From NCBI GenBank assembly GCA_013400975.1, contig WBMZ01014009.1, forward strand, positions 44,279 to 108,278: DNA of 64,000 bases, read 5' to 3'. Each line of letters begins with the position of its first letter. Positions within the stretch are counted from its first letter, which is position 1. The notes beneath the pieces were generated by a model. That model was not told where the DNA came from. It saw nothing but the letters and a program-made list of their open reading frames with translations, and did no database searches. A program made the position numbers and the translations under genes. The DNA comes from Atrichornis clamosus (lineage: Eukaryota > Chordata > Aves > Passeriformes > Menuridae). Positions 46,090 through 58,849 of this stretch are shown here, piece by piece.

Positions 46090-47865
46090 TATCCAGACCT
46101 TAAATAGTAATAAGTCAAAGCTCCATCCTGCCTTCGCATGGGGTAAACAGTGGCTTCTGACCTGAAAGGCCTCCTGAGGATAAAATGAATAGATGATATT
46201 CATAGTCCAGAGGAGGGCTGGGAGATCTACCTCTGTGTAAAATCAGATCACTGGAGCTGGTTTTTCTTCTCCAGTTCACTCTGTACCACTTGGCCAAGAA
46301 TGCAGGGCAACAGCTAGTCCAGGCAGCCAGACCACATGAGTACCTCAGCAATTACATCCCACAGAAGGAGCAGCCCACAGCAGTGTAACTGGGCTGGCAG
46401 CAAAATCGCTAATACTGCTGGAGGGAAACTGCCTAGGAATAAGCAGTGTTTAAGGTGCCCATCAGTCTGCTGGATAGCAAAAGGAAAAGGGTTCCCGGAG
46501 GACTTCACACCCAAATCAGTACCTCTTTTCACTATAAAAATCCTGATGTGGTTTGGAGAGGTACATAATACAATATGTAGACTTGCTTCAAACGAGCATC
46601 TCAGGACAATGAACAAGTGTACAATTTCACTCAAGATTAAGAAAAAAAATCTTAATTCCCCTATGCAGGAGAAACGCAACATGGTTCCTTTCATGCTAGT
46701 ATTGTGTGAAGTATTGTGAGGTATGTGCAAGGTGCACATTTAGTAGACAGTAAAAGCTTTCCCCAGCAGGGGATGGGACCTCTGGGATTTGAAAAAAGGG
46801 ATGTTACAACTCCTGTTCCACACCTTCCTTTGCACAAGGAGAATGAAGGCCTCAAAGTGACCCCATGAGATTTTCAGACCTGTTGCAGAAACTCAGGGAA
46901 GTTCAAGAAAGCTGCTGTGCTTTGGATGCTTCTACACCCTGAGACACCTCCCTCCAAGAGGCATGTGGCCAGCTCAGTGCAGGACCTTTGGAACCAAACA
47001 AGGCTCTTTGGACCCAATTCGGTGTGGCTTGGCCTTTACAGCATCATTTGTGTCAAGGCCAAGCACTAGCAAAAGTGTGATGGGAACAGCACTGTTATAA
47101 ACAACTTTACAAAGGTGAAAGGGACCAGATAATCTGCCCATCCCTTTCTATTTCATGCCAAAGGGGAGTCCTGGGTGAAGGAGGAGGTCACTGAACCAGC
47201 CTCTTGGGCTGGAGGCACCTTCTCTGGCAGCACTGTGACTCAGTGGTGAATCAGTGCTAGGCCATGCCTGGCGGTTGGATGGGCTGGGCTACGGCAGGAG
47301 GGTAAGAGAAGCAAGAGAAAGAGAGAAGTACAGGCAACATGGGAAGTGTGGGTCCCCTGGGCCGGAAAGCAAAACCTGCCCAAAGCTTCCACACTTCTAG
47401 GAACTGTCTGTCATTGACAGCATCTGGTAATCAGCTGAGCCCCAGCTTCTGTACCTCCTTCACCAGCAGGAACTGCATGGCCAGCGTGCGGCAGGATGCA
47501 CTGTGTCCGCTGGCACCTCCATGTCCTGTTCTGCCCCTTCCTGATGCCCACAGCAGCTGGAAGCTGCTCACCAGCACAAACCTGCTTCTCATCAGTTCTT
47601 CCCACTCTGCTCCAGCCCTTCCGCTCAGTGGGCACAGGCAGTTAGATTTTTTTTTTTCCCTCTCTCCTCATCAGATATCTCTGTCTCTCTGAAATATTCA
47701 GATGATTTGGTTTTGTTCTCTTCTCCCCCACATCAAATCCTCCCCCTGCTTGTGGAAGCAGTGGAATTCACCCAGGCACAGAAGGCTAATTTACACCCTT
47801 CAGGGTTTAAAATAGCAGTGGCGTAAATGAAAAGTCCAATTTCTTCAAATTTGCATTGTAAAACC
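46090..47865. other. Non-coding sequence, no gene recognised
   Basis: Mixed unique sequence with frames up to 141 codons on the minus strand (46314-46739), unrecognised. At 47790-47835 TTTACACCC and GCGTAAAT words in inverted order might be a degraded palindromic element, but the match is too weak to call. Confidence 0.4.
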
Positions 47866-47874
47866 ATCCTTCAA

Positions 47875-48060
47875 CTTCCTTGAAATAAATTTTACTATTT
47901 TATTAGTGCAAACAAAATGGTAATAAAACACTAATACAGCGCCTTGTATCCAGGGGAAGAGCTAAAATTAACATAGACCGAGCAGTGTTTGCTATTACAT
48001 TCAATTACCTTTTTACTTGAGATTTACATTCTCATCCCCTTAATCTCCATAGTGGTGGCT
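47875..48060. promoter_or_regulatory. AT-rich candidate enhancer
   Basis: Contains TTTTATTAGTGC, GGTAATAAAAC, ACTAATACAGC, AAAATTAACATAG, GCTATTACATTCAATTACC and CCTTAATCTCC. Many homeodomain cores are embedded in complex sequence containing CpGs. Candidate only. Confidence 0.35.
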
Positions 48061-48377
48061 TTGAAATCGTTCCCCAGTCATTCCTGTGCTTGGAACGGAC
48101 AGCAGGAAAGCTGCTCGCTCACTACCACCGCTCCTGCTGCAGCACCCCAGTGCCAGCCTCTTCCCTCGAGACCCCTGGGCAAGTTTTCCTGGAACGTCTC
48201 TGGAGACAAAACACAGCAAGTGTGTTCACCTGCCTCTCCTAGTCTCACTCTAGCCCTAATTTCTAAACTCCAGACAAATACACTAGCAGCAAAAATACAG
48301 CCCGTGTTCTACAGTTGCCTTCAATCTGGCTCTGGAAACTATTCCTTAATTCTCAGCTACAAGCCATGTTGCAGGCA

Positions 48378-48432
48378 AGTTTTATTATCTCCACTGCACA
48401 GATACAAAACCTAAGGCAACGACTGAGGACCA
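48378..48432 (+). mobile_element. MIR core fragment, tentative
   Basis: TTTTATTATCTCCACTGCAC followed by AGATACAAAACCTAAGGCAAC parallels the MIR word tattatccccattttacagatgaggaaactgaggcac at most positions. Flanking MIR sequence cannot be followed further. Confidence 0.45.
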
Positions 48433-48439
48433 AAGTTGG

Positions 48440-50240
48440 AATCTGGAATACCGTATTTTGTAGTGGAAATATTCCAACTTCCACCTGGCGCTCACTGAAT
48501 TCAAACTCCACTCTGGAGTGATTTAATTGGGATTGTGTCCTGCAGCCCAGGGGTCCCAGACACCCAGGCTTAGGAAAAGAGCAGCTCCAGGGCTATCTGA
48601 TGAAATTCAGAGGGAACCCGCACTGGAAAGAAAGATCCATATTCCTGCTAATGCAATCCAGAGAATCCACTTCCCCAATATCAGGGCAAGTTCTTAATTG
48701 GCAGAATCTTTGGATGCTTTAATACAGTAGGCATGGCAGTGATTTGGCCATTAACAAAAGAAGGGAAAGACGTCCACAGGACACCACAGGAAAGTTCCAC
48801 ATCAGTCCAGCACCACACAGAGACTTTGATTCTCAGCTCTTCTTTCTTCCTTTTCATGTACTCAAAATTGGACACCTCCCCTCCTACAAGCAAAGTCAAA
48901 ACATTTAACCTTTCTTTGGAGAGCATGGCCAGCATCTGCAATACAGGTGATAGCCACAACTTTGCTCACTCATTTTGACACAACACTTTGTGATACCCAA
49001 ATGAGGTAACGAAGATTAAGCATTGTGTAACATATTACTAACCTGGCCAAGAACAGACTGACCAGCATTTCATCCCAGCCTCCTTGCTACCCAGCCATGC
49101 CAGCACTACCAGACAGACCACTACAACACTGCACAGAGTCAACAGCTAAGAAGAACAGGGCAATTTGGGAAGGTACCAGGCAGCCTCCTAGGGAGGAGCA
49201 TCTCCTGAGACAAACAGACCTTTTGAGTGTCACCCCAGCCCAGCCCAGCTGTACTGAACACACAACATGTGGACTGCCATGCAGGTGCCTGACAGAGAGA
49301 CCCTTCACCACCTGTTTGAGGAAACACTTCCAACTGCTCCAACCAAGTTCCAGGCAGCCCAGGAGTGCTGCACGGCCCTGATCATACCTACAGTAAGCAC
49401 CAATCAACTGGCTGTAATGGCCCTGCTGAAACCCAACCCCACCCTAATCCATTTAGTTCCACGCACCAGCAGATCACTCTAATTTCCAGTGCTCCTTGGG
49501 CAGCTATCCCACAACTCCCAATTCTTCTTCTGGAAGAGTAACATTGCAGGTGATTCACCAAGAGATTTTGTGCCAACCTGAAAAAAAGGGCAGTCTGTGT
49601 CCTAGCACTTGGTGGTACTCAGGAGTCCTCTAGGCAGTATCCTGTACAGCTGCCTTTATGGTTCTTTTTGTTTTCTCATCAACAAAACCCTCTTGTTTCT
49701 GCTTTTTAATCATAATTTTTCTGCCTAGCCTGTAAATTGCTCATCTGTCTCTCCTCCTGAGAAGCATGGTCCTTCATGCTTCCCCTCCAGCCATCTTGAT
49801 CTTCATGGCTGAAGGAGGAAGATCAGGCAAAGCATGAATAAATGATAGAACAACTGATAAATCCTCCCCATGCAAATAACAAATGTGTCCCCAGGAAACC
49901 TTTCATCTGTCCACCTTCTAGAAGGCAGCACACAAAAGCCCTTGTGCAAACAAAATTATCACAAGACACCTGAGCAATACAAAAACCCCCAAACAATAAA
50001 GAGTAGGAAGAAGAAACCAGCCCAAGAGCACAAGGCTGAGGTTGGTTTCAGCTGGTCTTCTGCCCCTTTTTTCTGTTCTTTTTCCCCCACTCCCCTGAAC
50101 AAAGGAAGTTTGTTGTAAAGTTCAAACACTTCCTGGGCCTTGTCCGAGTTCCACCTTGTTTTCTTTTTCTCTTTTCCCCACCCTGTACAAATAAAGCAAA
50201 AATCAACTGGCACCACCTGTGATGAAAGGACAACTAAATC
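48440..50240. other. Non-coding sequence, no gene recognised
   Basis: Unique sequence with short frames. A CAGCCCAGCCCAGC short direct repeat occurs at about 49237-49251. Nothing else recognised. Confidence 0.45.
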
Positions 50241-50244
50241 CAGA

Positions 50245-50296
50245 ATTTTATCTTTTCTTTCTTTTCTCCCTCCTCCTTTTTCCCCTCTTTCTTGGT
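50245..50296. repeat. Polypyrimidine tract
   Basis: Roughly 50 bases of the plus strand are C and T with very few exceptions (TTTTCTTTCTTTTCTCCCTC type), and another pyrimidine-rich stretch lies at 50158-50182. The complementary polypurine strand could in principle form triplex DNA. Low-complexity call. Confidence 0.6.
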
Positions 50297-50299
50297 CAG

Positions 50300-53200
50300 A
50301 AGTTTTGGGCAAAGGACAAAAGGCATTGTTGGGTAAGCATAATTCCAGGAGCTGAGTCACACTAAGACACTAAAGCGCTGGCTGCTGCTGGGGTACAGTA
50401 AGCCAAGCCACTGCTTCACTAAATGCAACAAAAATTCCAGCAGCACCACTGCAAGCTCTGCCAGCCCCAAAGCACAAGGGGCAACAGAAGATTCTTACAG
50501 CAGGAAGAAGTGCAAAGAAATTAAATAAAATCCTGTTACAAATATCCTCACCTAAGAAATCTCAGGAGGAAAGACTGTCACACCACAGAGATTGGGCTCT
50601 TCCCTGAAAACAGTAAAGGTTGTGTAGGTCACAGTAAAGACAGTCACAGCCTTTACTTACAACGAGGGAAAGTTCCGGTGTCTTCTTTGGTTCTTCATCC
50701 AGGCCTACTTTTTTTATTTCATGACCCAAGTCAGACCCACAGCTGACCAGTCCTCTAAGTGGCCTCTTTCCCCCCAGCTGTAAGCTCTGGAGGCAGGGAG
50801 CTTCCACTGCTCCTGCAGTCCCGAGCACAACTGAAGGGGCAGAGGGCTTCCAGACACCCCCACAAGGCAGAAAATCGTCAACCCATTTCTGGCTGCAAAT
50901 TAAACGGTGCCCCAAGCGGGCACTTGCTCAGAGCACATCTAAAGCACGCTGTAGACCCTTGCAACGCCATGGTGCATTTGGGGGAGCTGGAGCACCGGCT
51001 GTTTGTTTACTTTATGATGCACTTTGGTCTCTCTCAGTTGCACTGTTATCCTACACCTGTTCACTCCCCCTTCTCCAGGTTGATAACAAGCAGCATGTTG
51101 TGCAGTGGGGGCCTGGCCTGGCTCTTTTGGTGTTTAATGAGACACGTGTATTTGGTTCCAGACAATCAATAGCCAGGCAGAGGGAAGAGGCAGAAAATTT
51201 ACCTCAGTAGGCATAATCAGTTCAGCAGGGTGATGTGGAGCAAGGTCCTGAAATGGATCAAAAGAGGACAAATGCCTTTTGTTGATCAACCCTCCCGAGG
51301 GCAAATCCTGCTTCCCCAGAGCAGCACATCTCCTCTGGGAACTCATGCTCACGCAGGGTGTTACATTGCTGCTCCATTTCCTTAATGCAGACACAGGCCT
51401 GGCCTCTTTCAACAGTTCTGGCATCTTTTCATGGCAGACCCCATGACACACGGAGGCGGCTGAGAACAAGGAATCATGCTTTTCCACGAACGGGGAATCC
51501 AGATTTTCTGGTTTATAAATTTTCCCATCTGGATTTGTTTTGCTGTTCATAGGGTAGATCACCAGAGATAAGAAGGGAAAAGTAAAGAAATATCAGAGCA
51601 GTGGCAGCCCCGACGGGCTGAGATGAATTTCTTGCATGTCACAATCTCCTGTTTGGGCAGAAATTTGAATGCATTTTCCAGCAGCAACACAGATAAACTG
51701 GCATCTCCCCCAGGGACTGTTTCAGTTTCTGCTGCTGCCTAAGGGTACTGTGACGTAGGAACTGAGGAGCTTGGACATGCCCAGTCTCAAGACTGACTCC
51801 ATAATGACATAGTAACTTCTCTGCCACTTGCATGGCAGAAATTGAAACCAGCTCAGACTTCTTTGTGTGAAGCCCACTAGAAGAGCCTACAGATGAGCAA
51901 GTTATTACCTGAAATAACTGCAATGAAAGACTGTGTTGGGGAGATCCTGCACAAGCTTCTAAGTGGCATAGAAGGAATGAATAGGTCATCTCCATGTAAC
52001 AGAACCAGTAGCTTCACCTCCCCTCTGTGGCACAGGGCCTATCAGAACCTGTTCTCTGGGGAAGAACCCCCCAGGATTGCAGCCAGATGGTCTGGGAACA
52101 GATCTCCCAAGTTCTGCCAAGTCATACCCCTGCTCTCAGGTAAGACCGGGCCCTACAGAACCTATCAGGGTCTCTCTTCCCACCTCTGCAGCTCTGAACT
52201 GGCTTCCGATACCACTGTCTGTCCAGGTACAGAAAGGCAACTGGAAACTAGAGTAGATATGAGCCTGGAGCCCAAAGATTCCCATAGGTGAGAGCATTCT
52301 GAGGAGTGGAACCAAGGGGCCAGGAGCTGCAACGCTAGGCATGTTTGTCCTTCCCTGCCACCCTTAAGCTCAGCTGCTGAATTAACACAGCAAGGACAAC
52401 TTGGTAAAGCCAGCGCAGCACTGTCAGCTGGGAGCCTCTGCACTCTAAGCTCCTGGTTAAATGTTTTCATCAAAACCAGAGCAAGAAAGTGCAGAGCAAA
52501 CACCACCAATTAGTGGCTGGGATGAAGCTTCCTGCCAGCAGATCTGGTGAGGGGGCATGAGTCACCTTAACCCTTTGGGAGCCAGAGCCAGCACAACTCC
52601 ACAGGGGAGACAAGGAAGACAGGAGAGGAAACCTCTCTCAGATCTTTTATTTGCAACCACTCCTTTTCATTTATTTGTAGGAAGTTGAATTCAGGAGTGA
52701 ACACTCGCTGTGCTTGGAGCCACATTATTCCCATAACCTCTGCCGTCACCATTCTCATATCTGGAGGAGCCTGAATCCTTCTGCTCCAGTGAAGATGGAT
52801 GCAAACTGGTTCAGAGAGCCAGGCAGCAGCCCAGGGCAGAGGCTGCCAGGTGCACATTGAGGAGGTCTGGGGTTGGTCATCCCTCAAGCCATCTCTACGT
52901 TCCAAGCCCATTCCAGCAAACAGAAAATATCACCTTAGTAGTCTTGCTGAAGACCAAGGTGTCAGTGAGTATTGGCAGTATATATACATGGCAGTATTCG
53001 ATGTCTCATTCCAAGATAAAAGGATTTGTCTCAGACAAAATGCCTCCCCATAAGAAACGTGATGAAATGTAATCAGCAGTAAGAGGACAGGTGGGCTCAG
53101 AATCAGGCATGTATGCCCCTTTCTCTAGACTGCTGTAAACTGTCCAGTTTCTGAATATGCAAGAGGCGATCAAACTTAACTGTGTGACTGGGCTAAATTA

Positions 53201-55250
53201 TCTTTCAATATAAGTAACATGCTGCTCTTTGTGGCAGGATTCAGTGTCAAGTATAAGCCAAAAGTTCAGCCTTCTAGGAGTATTCATCGTTGCAACATTC
53301 CGGGTGTTCAGAGAGATCAGTCCCGTCTGCAGCAACAAACCCTGAAGTCGGAACTTCACTTTTGCTCTCAGTCACTCAAGCAAACACCTACTGACTCCAC
53401 TTCAGCAAGGACTGAGCACACACTGAAGAAAGGGCCGTGGACTGAGTACGGACCAAATCCTACCCACCTGCTATACCATCCAGCAGAGACAGCACTACTG
53501 TGCTGGGCAGTGTTTTGCAAACTCTCTGCAAGGGAGTCTCCCCCGGACCAAGCTCCCTGTCTCAAGGGGAAGGACAGAAAAATCACAGGGGCAGTGGTCC
53601 TGCGACTATGGAGATCAAGAGGCATTCGCCCAAGGCAAGGAAGCTAAAAGCCAGGAAAGGATAAATTAACAATGCAGCTTATTTTGGGGACGTTGTTTTC
53701 AACCGAGGGCTATGTGGGATGCAGCCCGTGATCTGGCCCTCCACAGTTTCATGTGTCCAAAGCTGAGGCCCCACAAAGTTGTGAATTTTGAGCATACCAG
53801 GACTACTGAAGCAGAAGGTTTCAGATCCTGCTGAGCCAGCCTGTGGCTGTATTCAAAATTGAGTAAATTTACAGCTGTAAGCTGAGAGTTTATACAACCC
53901 GTAACTTGTCAGGGATGGCTGACCAAGCCAGAACGATCGCTCCCCAGCCGACAGAGCTCTTACTGGTTAGACCTCTGAGTGCCTGGTAGGTTTTATTACT
54001 TTTCTTTCTCGTTTTCTTCTGCATAGGTGGGGGGTGGGAAAGGAAACATCTATTTGTTAGATGACAAATTAACTCTCAAGTTCAATCCACCATGGATTCC
54101 TCAGTGTATCAGCAGGAGACTGCAGCACATCCAGTGACCATCTCCTTGGATGAGGCTGCTCTATTTTTCTCACTCTGTGGAGAGTCTTGCACCAGGAACA
54201 GCCCCGCAGGACTGAATGTATTATCACCAGAGTTCACAAGGCTACTCTCATACCGGCCCCTTTTGTGTGGACACTTCCCATCCATTCCCAGACCCCACAA
54301 ACGCTACTCTGCTTCAAGCTGGACTGCAAGAAAGTGTGGTCTGAATTGTCTTGAGTGTAGTGCAGCAAATACAGTGCCTTGCAAAGACCTTCCTTCCATC
54401 TCCTTTGCAAGGATAAACAGCTGGAGCAGTACCAGACCTGAAGTGATCTGAACCCAGATTCACAAACAGCAACACAAGGAGCTGCCAAGTAATGGGCAGG
54501 CAGCGGGCAGGGAGTGTGAGCAGAACTCCAGGAGCCCTCTGATGGGAACAAAACCAGCATCATTCCATTGTGCCTGCAAGTGCGAAAGATACCCAGTCCA
54601 AGGGAAGTGTGGGACTTGCCTGCATGTAACTGCCTCAACCTAAGATCCTCTATTTTCATTGCAGCATGGTCCCAGTTGTGTGAAACGCATTTTCAGCAGG
54701 AAGTCCAAACATGATCCAACTGCAACAAGGCTGGACAAAGGGCTAGGGGGTTCTCCTGGGACTCACTTTTCTGTGTGACCACAGACAAGACAAGACCAGT
54801 CACACCAGCTTCCACAACATTTACATTCAGGAGCATGAGGTGCTCAAGCATAGTGAGACGGAGGTGTACCTACCTCAGTCATTACATGACTGCAAGCACA
54901 CTGTTCACTCTCCTGGAAGGATGCAGTTTTTCTAGGACATGGCTAAGGAGCATTAGCAGGTCTCTCCTTTACCCTCTGTTCCATCCTGAATACGTAACAG
55001 CCCAGAACACCAATAGTTTACATGAGTTAAAGAGCCAGCTGAGGCTTTAGGGACTCAGGCAGGATAAAATACTCTTTAGCACCCAGCCACCATGCAAGAA
55101 AATTAAGTGAATGGGGACCTTTTGTGAAGTCTTAAACAGGAGACTGAAAAAAGGGGAAATTTCTTCTCTCCCTGCTCTGTGAGCAGGGATCACACTGCTT
55201 GCTGCTGCTCCAACAGTTTAAAATCCTTAAGTCCTCCAAGGTGCAGCTTA
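50300..55250. other. Non-coding sequence, no gene recognised
   Basis: Unique sequence, GC-moderate. Plus-strand frames of 132 to 142 codons at 51893-52291 and 53219-53647 have no recognised domain. A FOX-type TGTTTAC lies at 51004-51010. No repeat family or RNA gene was recognised with confidence. Confidence 0.4.
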
Positions 55251-55254
55251 ATTT

Positions 55255-55365
55255 TCTTTTTTAAAAAAGAAAAGTGTCAGGCTAATTAGATAAATCCTCC
55301 AAGCACGTGGCCCGGAGTTCGTCATGGAAATTAACCTCCTTGAAAGATCACAGTGACTGAAATAA
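55255..55365. promoter_or_regulatory. Candidate enhancer with E-box and homeodomain sites
   Basis: GGCTAATTAGATAAATCC is followed by GCACGTGGCCC (a CACGTG E-box) and GTCATGGAAATTAACC. These motifs lie in a complex CpG-containing stretch after an A/T tract. Composition-based call. Confidence 0.3.
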
Positions 55366-55369
55366 GAAA

Positions 55370-57865
55370 CTGTGTGTTTTGGCATAGTGCAGTGAAATGG
55401 GAGATGCAGGCTGCATTTCATACACCTTCCCTTTCATAAACCTGCCGCATTTCATATCTGCCCTACTGGCCCTGAGCTCGGCACCAAGACCTTATCTCCA
55501 AATGCCTGTTTGCAAATCGCTGCTGAGAGGTTACAATAACCCCTGGGAGAGATTCTGCTGGCTCGCCAGTGTGAAAGGACACTGCCCCCCTGGTATAAAG
55601 CCGGGCCAGCCTGAGGCACTGGTGGAGGGAGGGGCTCATCAACACCAGCCCTCTGGAGAGGATGTTCTGCAGACACAGCTCCCGTGGGGAGGCAGCCAGG
55701 CTGGGAACTGTTTGCCAGCCTCCCAACTGCTCTGCCAGCTTCATCATGCACCACGCAGGCAAGTGTAATTCTGTGCAGCCGTCGTTCTTCCTGGCATGGA
55801 AATAGGCTGAGTGAAGCAGGAGGGAGATACCTCGAAGCCACAGGCTGCGATCACGTAGCTCAGTTTGCATTTATGCCAGGTACATTCATGTCTTCTTATT
55901 TAGAAGGCTCTGCCTATCTGCACCAGGAAAGGTGTAGGGCTGGCAGTTCATTCTGCTTAGGAATAAAAATGTCCTGGTCCCTTTGCTACTGGAAGCAGAA
56001 GCAAAATCAGGAAAGAACTGGCTTGTAAGTGGAAGTCAACTGCCATCCCTACCTTCAAGTCCAAGCAGGGACTAGAACCAGACTGTTTTGTACTTTCAGG
56101 AAACACTGGCCAGTCAACTTTTCTCCAAGCCCACCAGGCAAACTTGTGCTTGGGTCACACTATCAGCACTTGTTACTCAGGCCCCTCCCAAGTGTCATTA
56201 CACAGCATATTTTAATACACAGCTGAAACAAGACCCCTCTTTGCAGTTCCAAATAGCCCATCGAGGAGATGTAAGGATTCTCCCTCTAAGTTTTCCAGTA
56301 CCCACTGTTCTTTCAAAGGATACCATCCAAAACTAAAAACTCCCTGAAAAACCTATAGGGTTCTTCTACCTCCCTTCCCAAGTCTGATGGATGCTAGTGT
56401 GTGCAACTCTATGCTGCCCTCCCAGCACCGGGACCAGTCTTGCCAGCTGACTTCACACACAGATGAATCAGGACCAGCCTCAGAGGCCAACTTTGAGGTG
56501 ACCTGTCATATTGTCATTGAAGTGACAAGCCCTGTGGCTCAGAATCTGGGAGCAACCTATGTTGTTTCAAAACAGCATCACTGGTGGCAGAACAAAAATA
56601 GGATACCTTCTGGAGAGAAAACTACCCCAAAATGCCGTGGCTGGCAAGGAGCCAAAGGCCCCCAAAGGCCCCAAACAACTGACAGTTCTGCTATGCCTTT
56701 TCCTACAGCACTTATTACGCACGAGGTCTTGGCAGCTGAATGGCTCTAGAGCTCGCCCTGGGAACACAGACTCCTGTATCTCCGGGTACTATTCTAGACC
56801 AGCTCAATCACGCATGAAAGGTATTAGCTGACACCTCACCAACAGCCATTGGACAGAGTGAGCGAGAGGGGTTGCAGGCAGATCCCTCTGTACAAGAGCC
56901 CGAGCCTCCTTCCTACAACTCATTAGCTGTCTCAGGAAAGAGTTCAAAAGGCAGACGATGCATAAAAACTGCATTTGTGTTTCCTCCTGCTCCCTCCAGA
57001 TCAGGGCTGAGGCGTGCTGGAAGGATACTACCAGAGAAACCAGGATTAATTCAACCCCAATACAGTTCCTTAGCAGTTCTCTGCCAAGTACAGGCAAGCC
57101 CTAGAGTTCCATTACTAATAACTTAATACCTAATAATATTACCAGTGTAACACTTAACCTTGAAGCCAAGCACCTGGACCCAGAAAAATCAGCATTTAGC
57201 AAGACATACACTTCATTGCATTTGGCTTCGGCCAACTGATAAAACTTAGGATCCCCAATTACTTTCCACCTGCTCCAAGGTTTTTGGAACCATTTTTAGA
57301 AAGGTAAAGCTCCCACTTCAGCCAGAAGCTAAGGGTTGAACCAGAGAGACAACACAGACTGCAGGTGGGAAAAAAACCTATTCAAGTGCTATTTCACTCC
57401 CCTACTTTAGGCTTTGGATGCATTAGACAAATTCCCAATTACAGAAATCCCTTCTGCCTGCAATCGGACTTGAGATAAGAAACCAGAAAGAAGGGCATCA
57501 CTGAAGGCTCAGCATCTTCCATTACAAATCAGCACAGTAAGAAGGGCGATGCCAACCCTGAAATGTTTTTTTTGAAAAGGAACACACACACCCTTTAAAA
57601 TGGGTATGGTGAAATCTGCTTGGAGAGGGAAGGAATCAGCAACACCAGCAGGTTCCTGACTCCTTATCATCAGAGCAAGCAGCCCAGCCCCTGATTTCAT
57701 TTCATCGGTGTCCTCTTTCTTCCTTCTACAAGGGCTCAAAACCCCCAATGCAACTGCAAACACACTGCCAAGGAGGTCGCGCAATATCTGAATCCACAAC
57801 GGATTCAAAGACATCTCCACATTTTGCTGTCAGCCTGAAGTTTGAATAAAGGAGCCCACCAGAAA
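55370..57865. other. Non-coding sequence, no gene recognised
   Basis: Overlapping frames of 123 to 135 codons at 55397-55870 on both strands conflict with each other and show no known motif. The remainder is unremarkable unique DNA with no recognised repeats. Confidence 0.4.
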
Positions 57866-57869
57866 GAGT

Positions 57870-58150
57870 GAATGAACGTCGCTGGCAGCTGCCAGCACAG
57901 CCGAGCCTGTGCTTTAAGCCACCTAGTGTCCGAGCCGCGAAGGGAGATGCTTCAGGAAATCCAGGCAAAGAGGAGTTGTGACATCCAACAAGACCGACTC
58001 GGAAAGGAGCAAAGGACAGGCTGCACAGGTTGAGAAGTGACGCCGAGCCGAGGAAGCAGACGCCAAAGCGGAGGCACGGCACAGCCGCCTCCCTGGAACT
58101 CTGCTCCCGGCCAAGGCAGTGAGACCCTTCAGCACAGGGCGAAGGAGGGT
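57870..58150. other. Small CpG-rich patch, possible alternative exon or promoter
   Basis: About 280 bases hold roughly 20 CpGs in otherwise CpG-poor DNA, with CCGAG and GCCGAG words repeated. A 148-codon minus-strand frame (57726-58172) spans it but is unrecognised. A weak donor-like CAG-GTTGAG on the plus strand lies near 58028. It lies about 5 kb from the main island and could be a secondary promoter or a methylation-free enhancer. Confidence 0.3.
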
Positions 58151-58553
58151 GGACAGCAGACTTGTTTCTCAAACTGATGTCTGTCAGAGAATGCCACCAT
58201 TAGAAGCCAACATTTCAGCCCCGCGGTCCAGCTGGGTTGCTGGGGTGCACACTTGGGAGATCTCTGGGATGCAAACTTAGAGGTAACTTTCCCCAGCACA
58301 GGCCTGGGGAACAAACCCCAAGCGTCCCAGAGCCACAAGCCCTACTAACCCATGCCCACTCCCTTAAAAACCACTTTCATGCACATCTCCTCTCCTGCCC
58401 CCACAGTAGCCCCCTCCTCCTCACTCTTTCTCTGTGTCCTCGAGACTCCTCTCACCTTGAGGAGTGTTAGGATTACCCAGCATTTACACTCAATGCTCCT
58501 CTTTATTCCTTAAGACTTATTAAGAATGATAATGAGCTCCAAAGCAGTGACAC

Positions 58554-58595
58554 GTCTCTCTCTCTCCCCCTCTGTCGCTCTCTCTCTCTCTCTCT
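58554..58595. repeat. (CT)n pyrimidine repeat
   Basis: An interrupted TC dinucleotide repeat, broken by CCCC and GTCG words. GAGA-type repeats on the other strand can affect nucleosome positioning. Confidence 0.8.
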
Positions 58596-58636
58596 ACGTG
58601 CCTTTTCTGTCAAAGGCACACAGGACAAATCCAACC

Positions 58637-58656
58637 AAAAAAAAAAAAAAAAAAAA
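58637..58656. repeat. Poly-A tract (20 A)
   Basis: Twenty uninterrupted A bases. No SINE or LINE body precedes it, so it is probably simple slippage or an unrecognisable old retroposon tail. Confidence 0.8.
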
Positions 58657-58849
58657 CCTGACAATATGGATCAAGGACACACGAGGATTTATATTCTACA
58701 AATCCAGCCTTTTTTTTGTTTTTATTATTTCTACTCAAAGTCCTCTCTTTCCTCTTCTTACTCATGCTCTCCCCCCTCTACCCCAACCCTCTTGGACTTT
58801 GAATGAGAAAGAAGAAGAAGAGGAGAAGAAAGCTGCTTGCCTGGAAAAC

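Noticed and set aside
47790..47835. Palindromic-element fragment (TTTACACCC ... GCGTAAAT)
   Set aside because: Too short and too diverged to distinguish from chance.
53450..53540. Third palindromic-element copy (CGGACCAAATCC start)
   Set aside because: No matching inverted arm or TGTAAA-type subterminal words could be found.
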